A DNA stretch of 64,000 nucleotides, taken from assembly GCF_002443255.2 (NCBI RefSeq), contig NW_019211454.1:6593440-6657439 (forward strand), given 5' to 3'. Shown piece by piece: positions 51,029 to 61,212 of the stretch (its first letter is position 1; each line of letters starts with the position of its first letter). A model generated the notes under the pieces. The model was not told the DNA's origin. It ran no database searches and saw only the letters and a program-made list of their open reading frames with translations. The translations under genes and the position numbers were made by a program. Source of the stretch: Varroa destructor (taxonomy: Eukaryota; Arthropoda; Arachnida; Mesostigmata; Varroidae).

Positions 51029-51235
51029 ATGCCGCTCTGTAATAGCCAACTCCGCCTTCTTTCAAAATATCCTTGTTTCTCCAGTTCTTCTCGACGTTTA
51101 TTTTTTCGTCGCCTAACATCAAAGGGACCAGCTGCAGTAGCAGCGGCAGCTCGCACCGAAACATTGGCACAGGTTGACTTGTACAGTCCACATTTCCTTT
51201 TCCCTACCGATTTTCGTCTATATACTGTGACGAAG
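51029..51235 (+). CDS. Possible first exon with mitochondrial-type leader
   Basis: The frame starts at ATG and reaches ACGAAG|GTAAAA, a fair donor, in phase 0 after 69 codons. Unspliced, it would run to 84 codons. The first 42 residues contain many Arg and Lys and no Asp or Glu, with Ser-rich and Arg-pair parts (SSSSRRLFFRRLTSKG). That is the composition of a mitochondrial targeting leader. It is followed by an Ala-rich stretch and then VDLYSPHFLFPTDFRL. The -3 base is C, a weak context. Two minus-strand frames are also open here. Confidence 0.2.
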
Positions 51236-51365
51236 GTAAAAAAAGAAGCGGCCGAAGAGCGTGAAAGTAGACCGAAGTTTTAAAGCGAGCCATAGCGAGT
51301 ACGCCGAAGAATGAACTGAACCTTACTACCAAAAATGAACTAAGTCAAATATCAATAGCTCAACC

Positions 51366-51818
51366 GTGAGAAGGAATGACACTTGCACAAATCGCAATGG
51401 CCACCTTGCCGTCACTGCTCTCCACTATATAGGTCTTGTCGTCCCATGGGTCCTTCGATTCCTACTAACCTCCCTCTCCCTTTCTATGCGACCGAACGTT
51501 TCTGAGCAAACGGGCTTCTTGAACATTCGCAGCATTGCGTTCATCCACTTCATACGCTCCTCTGTGATCAAAGCCCTGCCAAGGCTTTCTAACTTTCGTA
51601 TCCCATCGTAGACAGCGCCTATCCATCAAGGGTATTTGCCCTTTGTTGATATCATCATCTTAACAATTTCGTATGTGCTACTTGCCCCTTACTTCGTGTC
51701 CCGAACGCAACTCTGTAGCCTTTTAACCACAGTTTTGTCATCCATGATCTTTCGGCGGGATGTCTGGCCACAGCGGTTTTTCAAATCCAGTGACCCCTCG
51801 GAACCTCCGAGCACATAA
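51366..51818 (+). CDS. Open plus-strand frame with one internal TAG
   Basis: One frame is open from about 51366 to TAA at 51818 except for a TAG at 51609. The part before it includes VVPWVLRFLLTSLSLSMRPN and IRSIAFIHFIRSS. The part after includes VDIIILTISYVLLAPYFVS and ends SSDPSEPPST. Both parts are hydrophobic and could be membrane segments, and third positions look GC-richer than background. No strong splice sites bound the TAG, so this could be two chance frames, a broken gene or an unrecognised exon pair. Confidence 0.15.
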
Positions 51819-52074
51819 ACATGTTACTGTCATTTCTGTTCGAGTCGGCCGCGGAAGTGCTAAAAGGGAGGCGAATACGACGCGTGCGGTAGACTAGCGA
51901 CTCAAAGCAAATAATATGTGGTTTTCAAGGCCCTTTAGGATTGCCCACGTTTCTTGCTGTTGCTCCCGCTTTTCATAGTAGCAGCAACATCTAGGAAAAT
52001 AACTACTTTCTTGCATTGTCCGCTTTCCACTGGAATAAGATGGCCTTCCGAGCATGAGCTAGGTGAACTTTCAG

Positions 52075-52208
52075 AAAATGACTGGGCGCTTCTTTACCTC
52101 TCGGAGCGTGGAAAATGGCATAGGTATGTTAAGGTTAAACTAAATAGCAGGTGTTGGCAGTGGTGTCAAACTAAGGCAACTATGAATCACGCCGTGGTCA
52201 CGGAGACA
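52075..52208 (+). CDS. Possible internal exon
   Basis: A good acceptor (GAACTTTCAG) ends at 52074, and GTAAGTAC, a strong donor, begins at 52209. The 134-nt block is open, ending in phase 0. It includes ENDWALLYLSERGKWHRYVK and CWQWCQTKATMNHAVVTET. The aromatic and Cys content (three Trp in the second half and the segment before it) is unusual, but no domain is recognised. An inner donor (AG|GTATGT) about 60 bases in could give a shorter form. Confidence 0.25.
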
Positions 52209-52577
52209 GTAAGTACACAAAGTGGCAAATTTGTATTAAAGCAATCAACTGCATATTCCTTATGCGATGCTATTCTTGCTCTTATATTTGTTAGGCCTAT
52301 CATATTGTATATTCGATACAAATCGATATTTTGTTAAATTTAATTCAGGCTGTTCTCATTAGCACTTTATGGTTGCTTAGCGTGTGTACGTAAAGTAGAG
52401 AATGTGTTTACACAAAAATATCAGGGCGCAGTTAGAAGTTCATTCGTCTTCGTTTACAAACCTCGTTTTACGTGCACATGATGAATACGGAACAGAGGAC
52501 CAAACTTCTAGTTTTTTTTATTTGACTTAACCTCCGTTAAGCGATCCGGTGGAGTTCAATTTTGTTTTGAAGCGTTC

Positions 52578-52871
52578 ATGCAAGGCTCCTGGTTCTTTTG
52601 GGAGTCCATTTTGGGGTCGGCTTTTTCAGCCTCTGCTTTATCGACTAAGCCCCGAACGGGCCACAACAGGACCCGACTGAGCAGAAATTGCTTCTTCGCA
52701 TTGCCCTATCGAATTGCTAAAGATGTTCATAAGTGGCTAGACGTAGTCCGTGCCAGCAATATCCTTTCTGATGCAGCTAGTGTGCTATCCTCGCGGTGTT
52801 TATCGCCTGTTGGCTCAAAGCGACGAGTGTCTTATCATTTCTCGTTTTTCAGTTTCGTTCTGTCTCCTTAA
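52578..52871 (+). CDS. Unrecognised 97-residue ATG frame
   Basis: The frame runs from ATG to TAA. The N-terminus is hydrophobic with Trp and Phe (MQGSWFFWESILGSAFSASA), like a weak signal peptide. A basic part and then a helix-like segment (ALPYRIAKDVHKWLDVVR) follow. No strong donor lies inside it. It is just upstream of the two candidate exons at 52898-53257 and could be their 5' neighbour or chance. Confidence 0.16.
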   Translation: MQGSWFFWESILGSAFSASALSTKPRTGHNRTRLSRNCFFALPYRIAKDVHKWLDVVRASNILSDAASVLSSRCLSPVGSKRRVSYHFSFFSFVLSP

Positions 52872-52897
52872 CATTGTCTCTCTTTGATTCGTCTTAG

Positions 52898-53003
52898 CGA
52901 TGAGGAAGGTAGCGACGCGGAAGGCACAGCCACCTTCCCTTTTGCCTCCCGTACGAAGGCTAACCCAGGCAACACTAACCCACAAGAGTCGAGAGCAACC
53001 ATT
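52898..53003 (+). CDS. Candidate exon A, acidic protein segment
   Basis: A very strong pyrimidine-rich acceptor (ending TTGATTCGTCTTAG) precedes it, and GTGAGG follows at 53004. The frame begins with one base completing a codon, then DEEGSDAEGTATFPFASRTK and a polar Asn/Pro-rich part (ANPGNTNPQESRATI). The acidic, low-hydrophobic composition suits a disordered or nuclear protein. If unspliced, the frame ends at a TAG (53028) and then stays open in a basic stretch. A minus-strand ATG frame covers the same bases. Confidence 0.28.
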
Positions 53004-53050
53004 GTGAGGGCTTCTTCTGCCATTGAATAGTATGGGTCAAGCCTATCTAG

Positions 53051-53257
53051 GCCGAGCCGTCTGGTCTCGAAACGAGATACGAAGAAGAGAAAGTTAAACA
53101 ATGTCATTTCCGTTCGCTATTAGAACAGTTTCACGAGCGGCGGCGGGCCGTAGATAGGCAGTCGGCAGAGCCTGGTAGGAAAACCATAGCCCAGTCGCCG
53201 GGCTTCGTTTGGATAAGGCTCATGGGAGTAGAGGAGACACGCACGGAAACGACGTAG
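53051..53257 (+). CDS. Candidate exon B, charged C-terminal segment
   Basis: The acceptor CTATCTAG ends at 53050. The frame is in phase 0, matching the end of exon A, so the two join in frame across a 47-nt intron. The 68 codons end at TAG (53255-53257). The product is highly charged: ETRYEEEKVKQCHFRSLLEQ, then HERRRAVDRQSAEPGRK and a hydrophobic VWIRLMGVEE near the end. It looks helical. A possible internal donor (CCTG|GTAGGA) lies about 120 bases in. No family is recognised. GC is well above the window background. Confidence 0.27.
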   Translation, partial: AEPSGLETRYEEEKVKQCHFRSLLEQFHERRRAVDRQSAEPGRKTIAQSPGFVWIRLMGVEETRTETT

Positions 53258-54200
53258 CAAGACTGGGGACTCTTGGCGAATGTAGCGGAGAGAAGACTGC
53301 AGGCCCAAGCGAGCGGTACAAAGAGGAGTTGCAAAAGATGGTAGTGCGAAAACCATGGCTGTAAGGGTAAAGAAGTGTTCTAGGATGAACGAGGATACAA
53401 AGAATGAGTGAGTGGTAGACGACGCTGGCCGGCTGGCTGAAGTATCCGAATCATCACATCGCGCCTGTTTAAGTGGTGGTGCCAGCACGTGTAGTGGCCG
53501 ATAGCCCGGCGGGTATGGTTCTACGCAAACGGTCGTGTTAGGGGGTGCGAAAAGGAAATCCCATTGAGGGCTGGGGATTTTGTACCAGCCAACTAAGCCA
53601 AAGGCATACAGCCATGTCCCTCAACTACTAAAAGAATTTGTTTAACTATTCTTGTGCGTATATCCTCCAAACCGCCTCATCCATTGAGGCGTGAGCTATT
53701 CTCGATCCGGACCGAAGCGGATCGGTTGGAAGCACGGAAGGCAGCGCAATGGAAAGGCATAGCATCTAGCACCGTTTTTTCATTCAAATCGCTCTTGTCG
53801 CCTCAATTTCCTTCTCTCCTCTCTGCTACTAAGGCATTGGGTACAAGGGAAGGGGGAGAGGGCGCGGCCGGCTCGGGTAAGGGAGGAACGACGAGAAAAG
53901 AGAGATATGAAGAGAAGAGATCTGCAAAGGAAGAACACGATTGTCGTCGCTTCGCAAATGATTTCGTGTGTTCTACTTCTTGCCTCCTCTTGTCTTCCTT
54001 AGATTCGAAGGCGGTACAAGCATTGGCGTAAAGGAAGTTCTGCGGTAAGCAGACGAGAGTGTTAGGAAACGAAGCTGCACGGACGTAGCGGCGACAAGGC
54101 AAAATACGCTCTCAAGGACATTCAGCTTTCCTGCGGCCTCTAACATAGTGCGATGTGACAAGTACGCCTGCTCCAAGCCGCTTTCAAGCGGCGCCACCCC
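53258..54200. other. GC-richer stretch, frames open on both strands
   Basis: Several frames of 99-125 codons overlap here on opposite strands (53.1-53.5 kb minus, 53.65-54.03 kb plus, 53.8-54.2 kb minus). Purine-rich DNA at 53.83-53.95 kb makes Gly/Glu/Lys-rich translations. None is recognised or has a convincing splice boundary. It may hold exons of the gene upstream, but I cannot choose a frame. Confidence 0.35.
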
Positions 54201-55686
54201 CGAAGTGTCCTATAATGAACTAGACTGCACTCAGCTGATTCCCAGAAAACGCAAAGTGACTTTTATATCGGTATAGTTCGTAGTGTTCTCATGCTTTGTA
54301 GAGTGAATTCTCGATTCGTCATTTGTACAGAGCTGCCGTACACTAGTATGTCACACGCTGACTGTTTCACTCAGTCCAACAAAGATATTTTTGACACTGT
54401 TTAGAAGTGTGTGTTTGATTTGAAAATATACAGTTCTGCTGTTAATTTGCGTTTTTGTCGCTCGTAACGACGGCATACAAAATTCGGCTCTTGGTTATAC
54501 GACCATTTTGATCTCTCGTAATACGTCCTTCTTGTCGCATTTTAATAGGATTCACGCACCGAGAGACTCTTTTCAGCGCGCTTCTTTTTTGAGTCCAAAT
54601 GTATTCATTTTCTTGCATCACGTTTTGCTCTTTTCTCCAGTATCTCAGGTATCTGTGTGCCAGTACTTTTGTGTACAGCTCAACCTGGTTTTGACGCAGG
54701 GGCTGTGGGAATTCGGATGAAAAGAAGGGCGTTCCATCCGAAAGAGATATGATAAAGGCATTACAGCATTGCTGATTGCTTTCAAGTGTATGCCATTTAT
54801 ATAGCATCGGCCAAAAGGCAAGACAGACATACGCATTCTACACGAATATGCCTTTGCGTTGATAAACGCATGGACAAATACGCAGCCTGTATTGGCCTGT
54901 TTACTCATTAGCCTCAAACCCGACTTCTTCCTTGATTTCACGTCGCTTTCAATTTTCTTTTTAATTAAAACCTATTGTATTCCTAAATATTGCTAAACTT
55001 GTATAGAAAGCTAAGTTTCGCGTATGGAACTCCCTCGAGGGAACTTTTCACAAAACCAGTAGCGCAATTGCGGACGGAAACAGCAGCAACTACAGCTGTG
55101 ACTGTGTCTGCTGTTACCGTTAATAGGCATGCGCAGTAGAAATGGGATGTTCGTATGTGCGTATAATTGTAAATGGTAGGCAACGCAATCTTTCTAGTTA
55201 GTGGAGTTTCGAGTCATTGGAGTCAGCTTGCTAGCTCCATTTTTCCAGCAAGGTCGAAACATTTAAGAGCTAGAAAAGAATCAAAAAGAGACTGGCCAAA
55301 AACGAAGTCTGTCATATAAAGCCCAAATTTTCTTTAAGCGGAACAGTTAAAAACAGTACTGTTATTTTGTAGTCATTCGCTTATTTTTTGTGTGTGCGTC
55401 TATATGTGTGTCTGCTTCCAAATTGAATGGCATGCATTCGTGGCCTTTGTTCATTGTTCAATACACAAAGTGAAAGCGTTCTTCCGCTTCTTCAAAGATG
55501 GCGGAAATCGGCGGGTTCACGGCCGCAACGGCCCTTGCATCTGTACTAGCTGCTTTATTGACCCAAGTAATAAAATCTCTTCGCAAACCGTAGCGACGTG
55601 GTGCACGTAGAAGCCAAAGCGTTACTGAAAATTCAGTTGCTATATGAATCGAGTAGCGCAAAACGGGTACACCTCTGCCGCTAGTA
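54201..55686. other. No supported gene
   Basis: Frames at 54.4-54.9 kb (minus) and 55.4-55.6 kb (plus) are unrecognised. A 12-bp perfect palindrome TCCCTCGAGGGA lies near 55031. Confidence 0.45.
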
Positions 55687-55710
55687 TCCATCCGACCCCC
55701 CCCCCCCCCC
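55687..55710. repeat. Poly-C run
   Basis: An uninterrupted C run of about 14 bases starts after CCGA near 55696, the second poly-C tract in the window. The other is at 7159. Confidence 0.88.
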
Positions 55711-55742
55711 ATCGATCTTCAATTATCTAAGCAGCATCAGCT

Positions 55743-55759
55743 TGATGCTTCAAGCATCA
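55743..55759. repeat. 17-bp palindrome within GCATCA/TGATGC repeats
   Basis: TGATGCTT, one central C, then AAGCATCA is a perfect inverted repeat. A further GCATCA lies just upstream (in CAGCATCAG), so three half-sites sit within about 30 bases in alternating orientation. It could be a small stem-loop or a multi-half-site binding element. Confidence 0.85.
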
Positions 55760-56079
55760 GAGCCTGTACTATTTAGTAGGATTAACCCCGAAAACGGATT
55801 CAATCCTCTTCCATAAAATTACGACTCCTCGATGATGCCAGGTTGTCTAATCGTCTTTCAATGGCATCGATTCGGGAAAGTATAATACGTAGGTAAATAT
55901 CGAGCCAAGGATCGCAAGTTTCAATTGGAGAGTCTATCATTATCAAAGATAGTTTCTGTGCGTAAGAAATTCAATTTTTCCCAAACATTTTCGCGTATTG
56001 AACACTGCGTTCAAAACAACTTTTTAGACATATAGTATGGTTCTAAGTTTTTTGTGAAATTGTTTAATTATATTTTTAA

Positions 56080-56583
56080 ATGCTTTATATTGGCTTGCGA
56101 AATGTATTGGATTATCGTGTCTATACGTCATCTTTGAGACAAATGTACCGCAAAAAGTCCAGTGGCGTAGCATCTAATGAGCACAGCCGTAGCTCTAGTG
56201 ACCTGTTCAAAAGTGGACATGGAAAAGCCCAGGACGTTAATACCGGCGCTGTACTGTTCTTCAAGAACGTACTACACATCTGTGCTTCACCCAAAAGGTT
56301 TATCATGTACGATATAAAAGGTTGCTTAAAGGGCACCATGCACCCGCAAACCACATACAAAGCCCTAATGATTACCAAATTCTATGTAATAAAAACCAGC
56401 AATAAGCCTACCTGCAAAGAGTTCTAAATAAATCCACTCGGGACCCAAATGCAATGTATCTGATCGCACCTCTATAATAAATAGGTTTTCATTTCTGCTA
56501 AACAAAAACAACGATATAGCTATCGGAACACTTAATGTTATGAAAGAAAGGTTGTCAAAGCATTTCACTTTGTGACGCGGCAT
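56080..56583. other. Opposed open frames, coding strand undecided
   Basis: On the plus strand an ATG frame runs 115 codons (56080-56427), rich in Lys and Ser, including VLFFKNVLHICASPKRFIMY. On the minus strand an ATG frame (56583-56365) with a hydrophobic start (LSFITLSVPIAISLFLFSRN) is followed, in another frame, by a long open block down to 56121 (VPFKQPFISYMINLLGEAQ). At most one strand is coding. The minus-strand pair would need a frameshift or a short intron. No family is recognised. Confidence 0.15.
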
Positions 56584-56784
56584 TTTAATAAGTGGTAAGT
56601 TCTAAAAAACTTCTGTATACTGCCCGCTGTTGCCAGAGATCTCATTTAAGGATCTTGTGGAAAACTCCCTCTAGTTGGAACTCGAACTTTAAGCTCCGTA
56701 TTTCCATAAAGGCTTTTCGTGCTTTACGTGCGGTACTTCAGCTGTTAGGCATTACTGCAGACGATTGGTGCCTTCTGCTAGCAC

Positions 56785-56885
56785 GAAAAAAGGTGTGTCT
56801 ATAACCGGATTCGAGCTTGGGCTGCCTCATATGTCCCTGAGTTAGCACACAAGCACGTTACTCACTGCCCTACCAAGCAAGCATT
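56785..56885 (-). mobile_element. tRNA-like relic with Pol III terminator
   Basis: On the minus strand TAGGGCAGTGAG (near 56872-56861) fits an A box, and GCTCGAATCC (56816-56807) fits a B box. Their spacing is about 55 bases. A run of six T on this strand lies at 56791-56786, a usual Pol III terminator, about 15 bases after the B box. The T-arm does not pair well, so a SINE head or tRNA pseudogene is more likely than a working tRNA. Confidence 0.42.
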
Positions 56886-57410
56886 TTCTGTTGATGAAAC
56901 CCATTAATTATTTTAATGCATAGCTATTGAATTTTAGTAACTCGAAATTCAAGGGGACGGTGCTGAACCCCAAAATTCTATATAGTTACTTCACAATTAT
57001 CCTTTAGTCTTAAATCGAATATATTGACACGCTATGATCAAAACATTAGTAAGAATCTATGAGAAATTCTCATTTAGCTGTGGCTATGGTTCGCCGCAAC
57101 GCTAGCGCTAAAGACGCCTTCGATTTCCCCTTTGGATTTGTAAATGCATTACCATTTGCCTAACATGTACGCCACTATCAATTGTTTTTGAATTAGTTCG
57201 ATTGAATTTTAAGGGGACGTTGCTATGCAATTTTTTTCCCATAAGCAACGAATCGGGTTCTAGCGAACCGACCCATTGCAACAGTGTCTACGGTCGCCTT
57301 TAGCGACAGATCACCCTAAGGTCACATCGCAAGGGCAGAAGGCATAGGGATATGTTAAGGTCATGCTGCTGCCGCATTTAGGACAAGCTTGTTGTACTAA
57401 ATGTGTACAT
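56886..57410. other. No recognisable gene
   Basis: AT-rich sequence with two similar strings GGGGACG(G/T)TGCT near 56953 and 57213. No gene is supported. Confidence 0.5.
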
Positions 57411-57441
57411 ACTAGTACTTGAAGTTAGTCAAGGTACTAGT
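57411..57441. repeat. Hairpin, 12-bp stem with one bulge, 6-nt loop
   Basis: ACTAGTACTTGA pairs with TCAAGGTACTAGT, leaving one bulged base, around loop AGTTAG. A further copy of GTACTAGT-like sequence makes the region dyad-rich. It may be a foldback element relic or an RNA stem-loop. Confidence 0.85.
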
Positions 57442-59056
57442 GTTTTTGCTTTGTTTTTTTTATTATGATTTTATATTTTTTATGACTTTCCATCTATGGA
57501 TCTAAAATTTGTTACAATTAATGTTATTCACAAATGTGTGTATTACTATAGTTTTTGCTCGTCTACCACCTTGGGGTTGTATGCGGAAGGCCTCAAACAT
57601 TCAACATTGCACCTGTAGAACCACATACTACGGTGTTCTAGATTTAACTAAAAAACGCAATGCCGGATAGTCTATCTTGCACTATTAACCAAAGATACCC
57701 GGCTAGGAAACATGCCGAGCAAATACCCTTCGTGTGTCTCACTGTTTTGCAACAACTAAAGCGAATATTTTTAACTAATGATGCAGGAGCACTATGTGCG
57801 TTACCTTGGTTGAAATCGCTGGTTTATATGTACATTCAATCTTCTATTCACAGCTTCGGGCGCAGTGCCTCAGTCATTTAATTGTATCATGTTTTCATCA
57901 CTTCATTTGAAGTCATTCATCGTCTGCCTCTTCACAACGAGACTAAAACACACATTTTGTCCGCTATAATTCTTATCAACGAATCTACCCTGTAATAGTC
58001 GCTAAGCGTAAAGCTCTTTGTATACCCTACGGGACGCTGTCGTCGCAAACAATCTGTAACCGTCAAGGCCACAAGCGTAGAGACAGTAGCTCACCATACC
58101 GGCAGGATTTTAGATCGACCTCGTTTCCACCTAACAACAGCCGCACTTAGTTGTTTGGAAAGTACTTTCCCAGCGTCTATGTTCTTGTCACGACAAGGTG
58201 AGTAAGCATGCCCATTCGAGTCGATGCAAGAATTAACCGGAAACGGTCCTTTTCTCCCAATTGCACCTATTTCGGTTGTGGTCGCCAGCTCGATTAGACT
58301 CTGTTTCGCGAAGGGTTACACGTTCCTCTACAGTGGCCACTTCACTCTAAACTTCTTCTTCAAATTGCTCATTATACGATACGCGCAACTTTCCTGTACT
58401 GTCACGTAGATCGTCACGCATGCGGTCACGTATATACATACCTGTATAAGCCTTATCTATATTTGAGCACGTATGGTCTTTACACTGAGCGTTTAGCAGT
58501 GCTCGTTGATGCAAGGTTGGTCATTAACTACTGACATAATAAGCTACAGAATGCCCTGTTGCTACATAATTCCATGAAAATGTATAGCTATATATAATAC
58601 TATACGAAGTATTAAATCTCTTACGTAGCTCCGGCTACTAAAAAATCCGCAGGAAACAGTTAGAGACAAGCGGGTTGCCTTATATAGCCTTATCTTCCTT
58701 CGATACGTATCTCACCGCATACAGCGATAATGCACTTCACACCGTCAGTATTCCTATGTGTCAAGAACACTTTCAAGGTATATTTGCAGACCTTAAAAAT
58801 CGATAGCTATCGAAGTAAAAATCGACAATTACATGACCTCACTAACCATTTGAAGTAATTCTGCTAACAAAGCAGGGTCCCGTTTTGCAACTGCGCGGCA
58901 CAGGTTAGACTGGTCACCACGCGTTGTCTCCCATTGCGTAATAACACACTGCGCCTATACTTAGCCGAATAAACTTGTTAGACGTCGTATTTTGCTGTTG
59001 CGTCCGTCTCAGGTGATACTATCATCAGTATATCAATGAGAGTCCTCTGCAAGAAG
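57442..59056. other. No supported gene
   Basis: Frames at 57.66-57.88 and 58.22-58.41 kb (plus) are unrecognised. The sequence is otherwise AT-rich. Confidence 0.45.
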
Positions 59057-59248
59057 TCAGGCGACTGGTAATGACAGCACGGGACCACGGCCAAGAGCGG
59101 AAGCGTCGTTAAGCAGCTCTTGACACACTTCCTGAATTAGAGAGTTCTCTTCGCGGGCAAGTAGTCTTAGTGAGGGTTCGGTAACGGGAGCGTAGAAAAG
59201 AAAGACGCAGAGAGTCTTCCTTAACCTTTTTTGAAGAGCATGCCTCAT
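59057..59248 (-). CDS. Unrecognised 63-residue minus-strand frame
   Basis: The first ATG of an open run that extends further upstream (to about 59374) gives 63 codons ending at TGA. The product starts MRHALQKRLRKTLCVFLFYA. Its second half is helix-like and acidic (REENSLIQEVCQELLNDASA). Composition and codon use look protein-like, but length alone is expected by chance. No acceptor or donor was chosen. Confidence 0.17.
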   Translation of the reverse strand: MRHALQKRLRKTLCVFLFYAPVTEPSLRLLAREENSLIQEVCQELLNDASALGRGPVLSLPVA

Positions 59249-59857
59249 TATTTCCAGAGAGAAAGAGGGGACTCTATTAGAAACTGATCTTAATGACTGT
59301 GTGCGTATGGCACCAAAGGTGTATGTCAAATAGGTGACACGACATAGAGTGTAGTGGTAATGGTATGTTGACAAGTTGGGTCAGTGCGTATTAACCTATA
59401 CCAATGGTTTGACATGGTAGTGTAATAGGTTCCGTAATCCTGATCGTGTCATTACAGACAGAGAACTGTCTTTTAAGGACAAGTTAGACAAGTGCATGAT
59501 CTGCTCTGGATGGCTAGGCGATTTATGGAAAGAGCCTGATAAAATAATTAACGACGATACATAGTGGCGGTACTCAAATAAAGAAGCTTTGACAGACGTG
59601 GCTATTGCTAATAAAAGTAGTCTCTCTCTGACATGCGCGCATTTGTGCCCCTAACTACGCTACACTCTACGGTTCTGGCTTTATCCTGTTCAATAATAAT
59701 GTCTAGGAAGATTTCGTGGCCAGAAGTTTTGAAGCACCTACGGCCAAGGTCCGGCAAAAAATAAATAGATGCCGTATAATCTTCTTTGCTATATAACCGC
59801 TTTAGAAGAAACGATATGAGTCTAAAGATATCTATAAATACTAAGATAAAAAATAAT

Positions 59858-59908
59858 GGATAATATTATTATAGAGGGATTATTATGGGTAATATTATTA
59901 TAATAGAG
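59858..59908. repeat. Imperfect direct repeat of TAATATTATTATA
   Basis: Two copies of a GG(A/G)TAATATTATTATA..GAG unit lie about 29 bases apart, separated by ATTATTAT. It is low-complexity AT-rich DNA. The second copy overlaps the start of a 66-codon ATG frame (59885-60085), MGNIIIIENAEKNIFICYII and onwards, which is unrecognised. Confidence 0.75.
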
Positions 59909-60888
59909 AATGCCGAAAAAAATATTTTTATTTGCTATATTATTGATACGTCTCATTATGGCTTATACTATAAGGAAGTAAGGCTGGGGGCAGAAAGTAA
60001 CGCTTTCGTAATTTTATTGGCAATTAGGCAAATTAATAGAGTAAATTTGTCATATGGAATACGACACACGTCAAAAATTTTATAACGCTTACTAACTGAT
60101 TACGACCCAGAATCTGGCGGGTCTTCCTGGTGGGCTATCCTAACGGAATACAATTTCACCTTAAAACTTCATTTGCAAGATTGTCAAACGCCTTCCGACA
60201 TCCTTCATTTTTTGTATAACGTACTGACTATGACATGGATTGGCATAACGAATGGCCTTGAGAATAGATTTCCAGGGTGCCTTCAGGCATTTTTTGAAGC
60301 ACTCTGGAAAAGATGTCACTAGTCGTGTTCTAACCTATTCAATTTAAGCTACATAGGCAACATGAAATCCTCAATCTTTCTCTCAGCAGTGCAATAGCAC
60401 CGTATTTAGCTACTAACCTGAGGAATACAAAAATGATTAAGCTTTTAAGCTAGACCTAGGCGCATTTTTTTTTTTAGTGTAATAATTCTATCGTCGACAT
60501 AAGGGAATAGAAGGACATTTTGATACCGCAATGGTAACTGTCTCAACCAAAATTAGGCCTTTACCTTGATAACGATTAGGCAGACCTTCCGCTGGAGATC
60601 CCGGTACCTCATAGGATTCAACTACTAACGCAATAAATTAGAGCATAATTTCCCGTAGACAAACGGTGTTGTAAAAGTCTAATGGACGTCTAAACGAAGT
60701 ATCGCTTAAGTATCGAGCACGAATCAGGTGTGAGTTTACTAGAGAACGTATAGCATTTTTCTATGTAAAGCTGAAAATTAAAGTCCTAGCTAAAGACCGC
60801 TGGTCGACTCCACTGATTGGCAGATACAGCTTTCCTTTAATCTAGGCAGAATATTTTTTCATATCTAAGCGAGAGACAAAGCCGGTCA

Positions 60889-61212
60889 ATGGTTGTACAG
60901 GGAAAAAGCGACATCCGACCTTTGACGAAAATGTTTACCTTAGTACCTGAATCACCAGAGTTCAAGACTCGCAGCCATATGTCGTCTACGCTTTTGAAGC
61001 TTGTGGTCTTAATACTAATAAATAAACAAGCAAACCACGAATCCACATCGTCTATCTTAGAAGCCAGGCATAAATATTTTTTGTTTCGTCCGGAAATCAG
61101 CCGTTTATGGCTTTTGTTTGCCAGACATAAAACACGAAAAACATACTATGATTCCTTTCATTGTGATTTGTCTCAGCTTGAAAGAAGAATATTGTTTTTT
61201 TCAAACACATAG
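60889..61212 (+). CDS. Unrecognised 107-residue ATG frame
   Basis: The frame runs from ATGG to TAG. The product starts MVVQGKSDIRPLTKMFTLVP, has one moderately hydrophobic segment (STLLKLVVLILIN) and a basic, aromatic C-terminal part (RPEISRLWLLFARHKTRK). A minus-strand frame overlaps its first half and another its second half. No domain is recognised. It is one of the longer ATG frames in an AT-rich stretch, so slightly better than chance. Confidence 0.17.
   Translation: MVVQGKSDIRPLTKMFTLVPESPEFKTRSHMSSTLLKLVVLILINKQANHESTSSILEARHKYFLFRPEISRLWLLFARHKTRKTYYDSFHCDLSQLERRILFFSNT

Noticed and set aside
8182..53257. Several of the best open frames (8515, 33733, 35185, 44799, 49493, 51609, 53028) are interrupted by a single TAG with open sequence on both sides, suggesting TAG reassignment
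   Set aside because: About 30% of chance stops should be TAG, and I followed frames selectively. Two of these TAGs double as splice acceptors. No long frame appears when TAG is read as sense.
53654..54031. 125-codon plus-strand frame
   Set aside because: The second half is a Gly/Glu/Lys translation of purine-rich DNA, opposed by a minus-strand frame of similar length. There is no splice or motif support.
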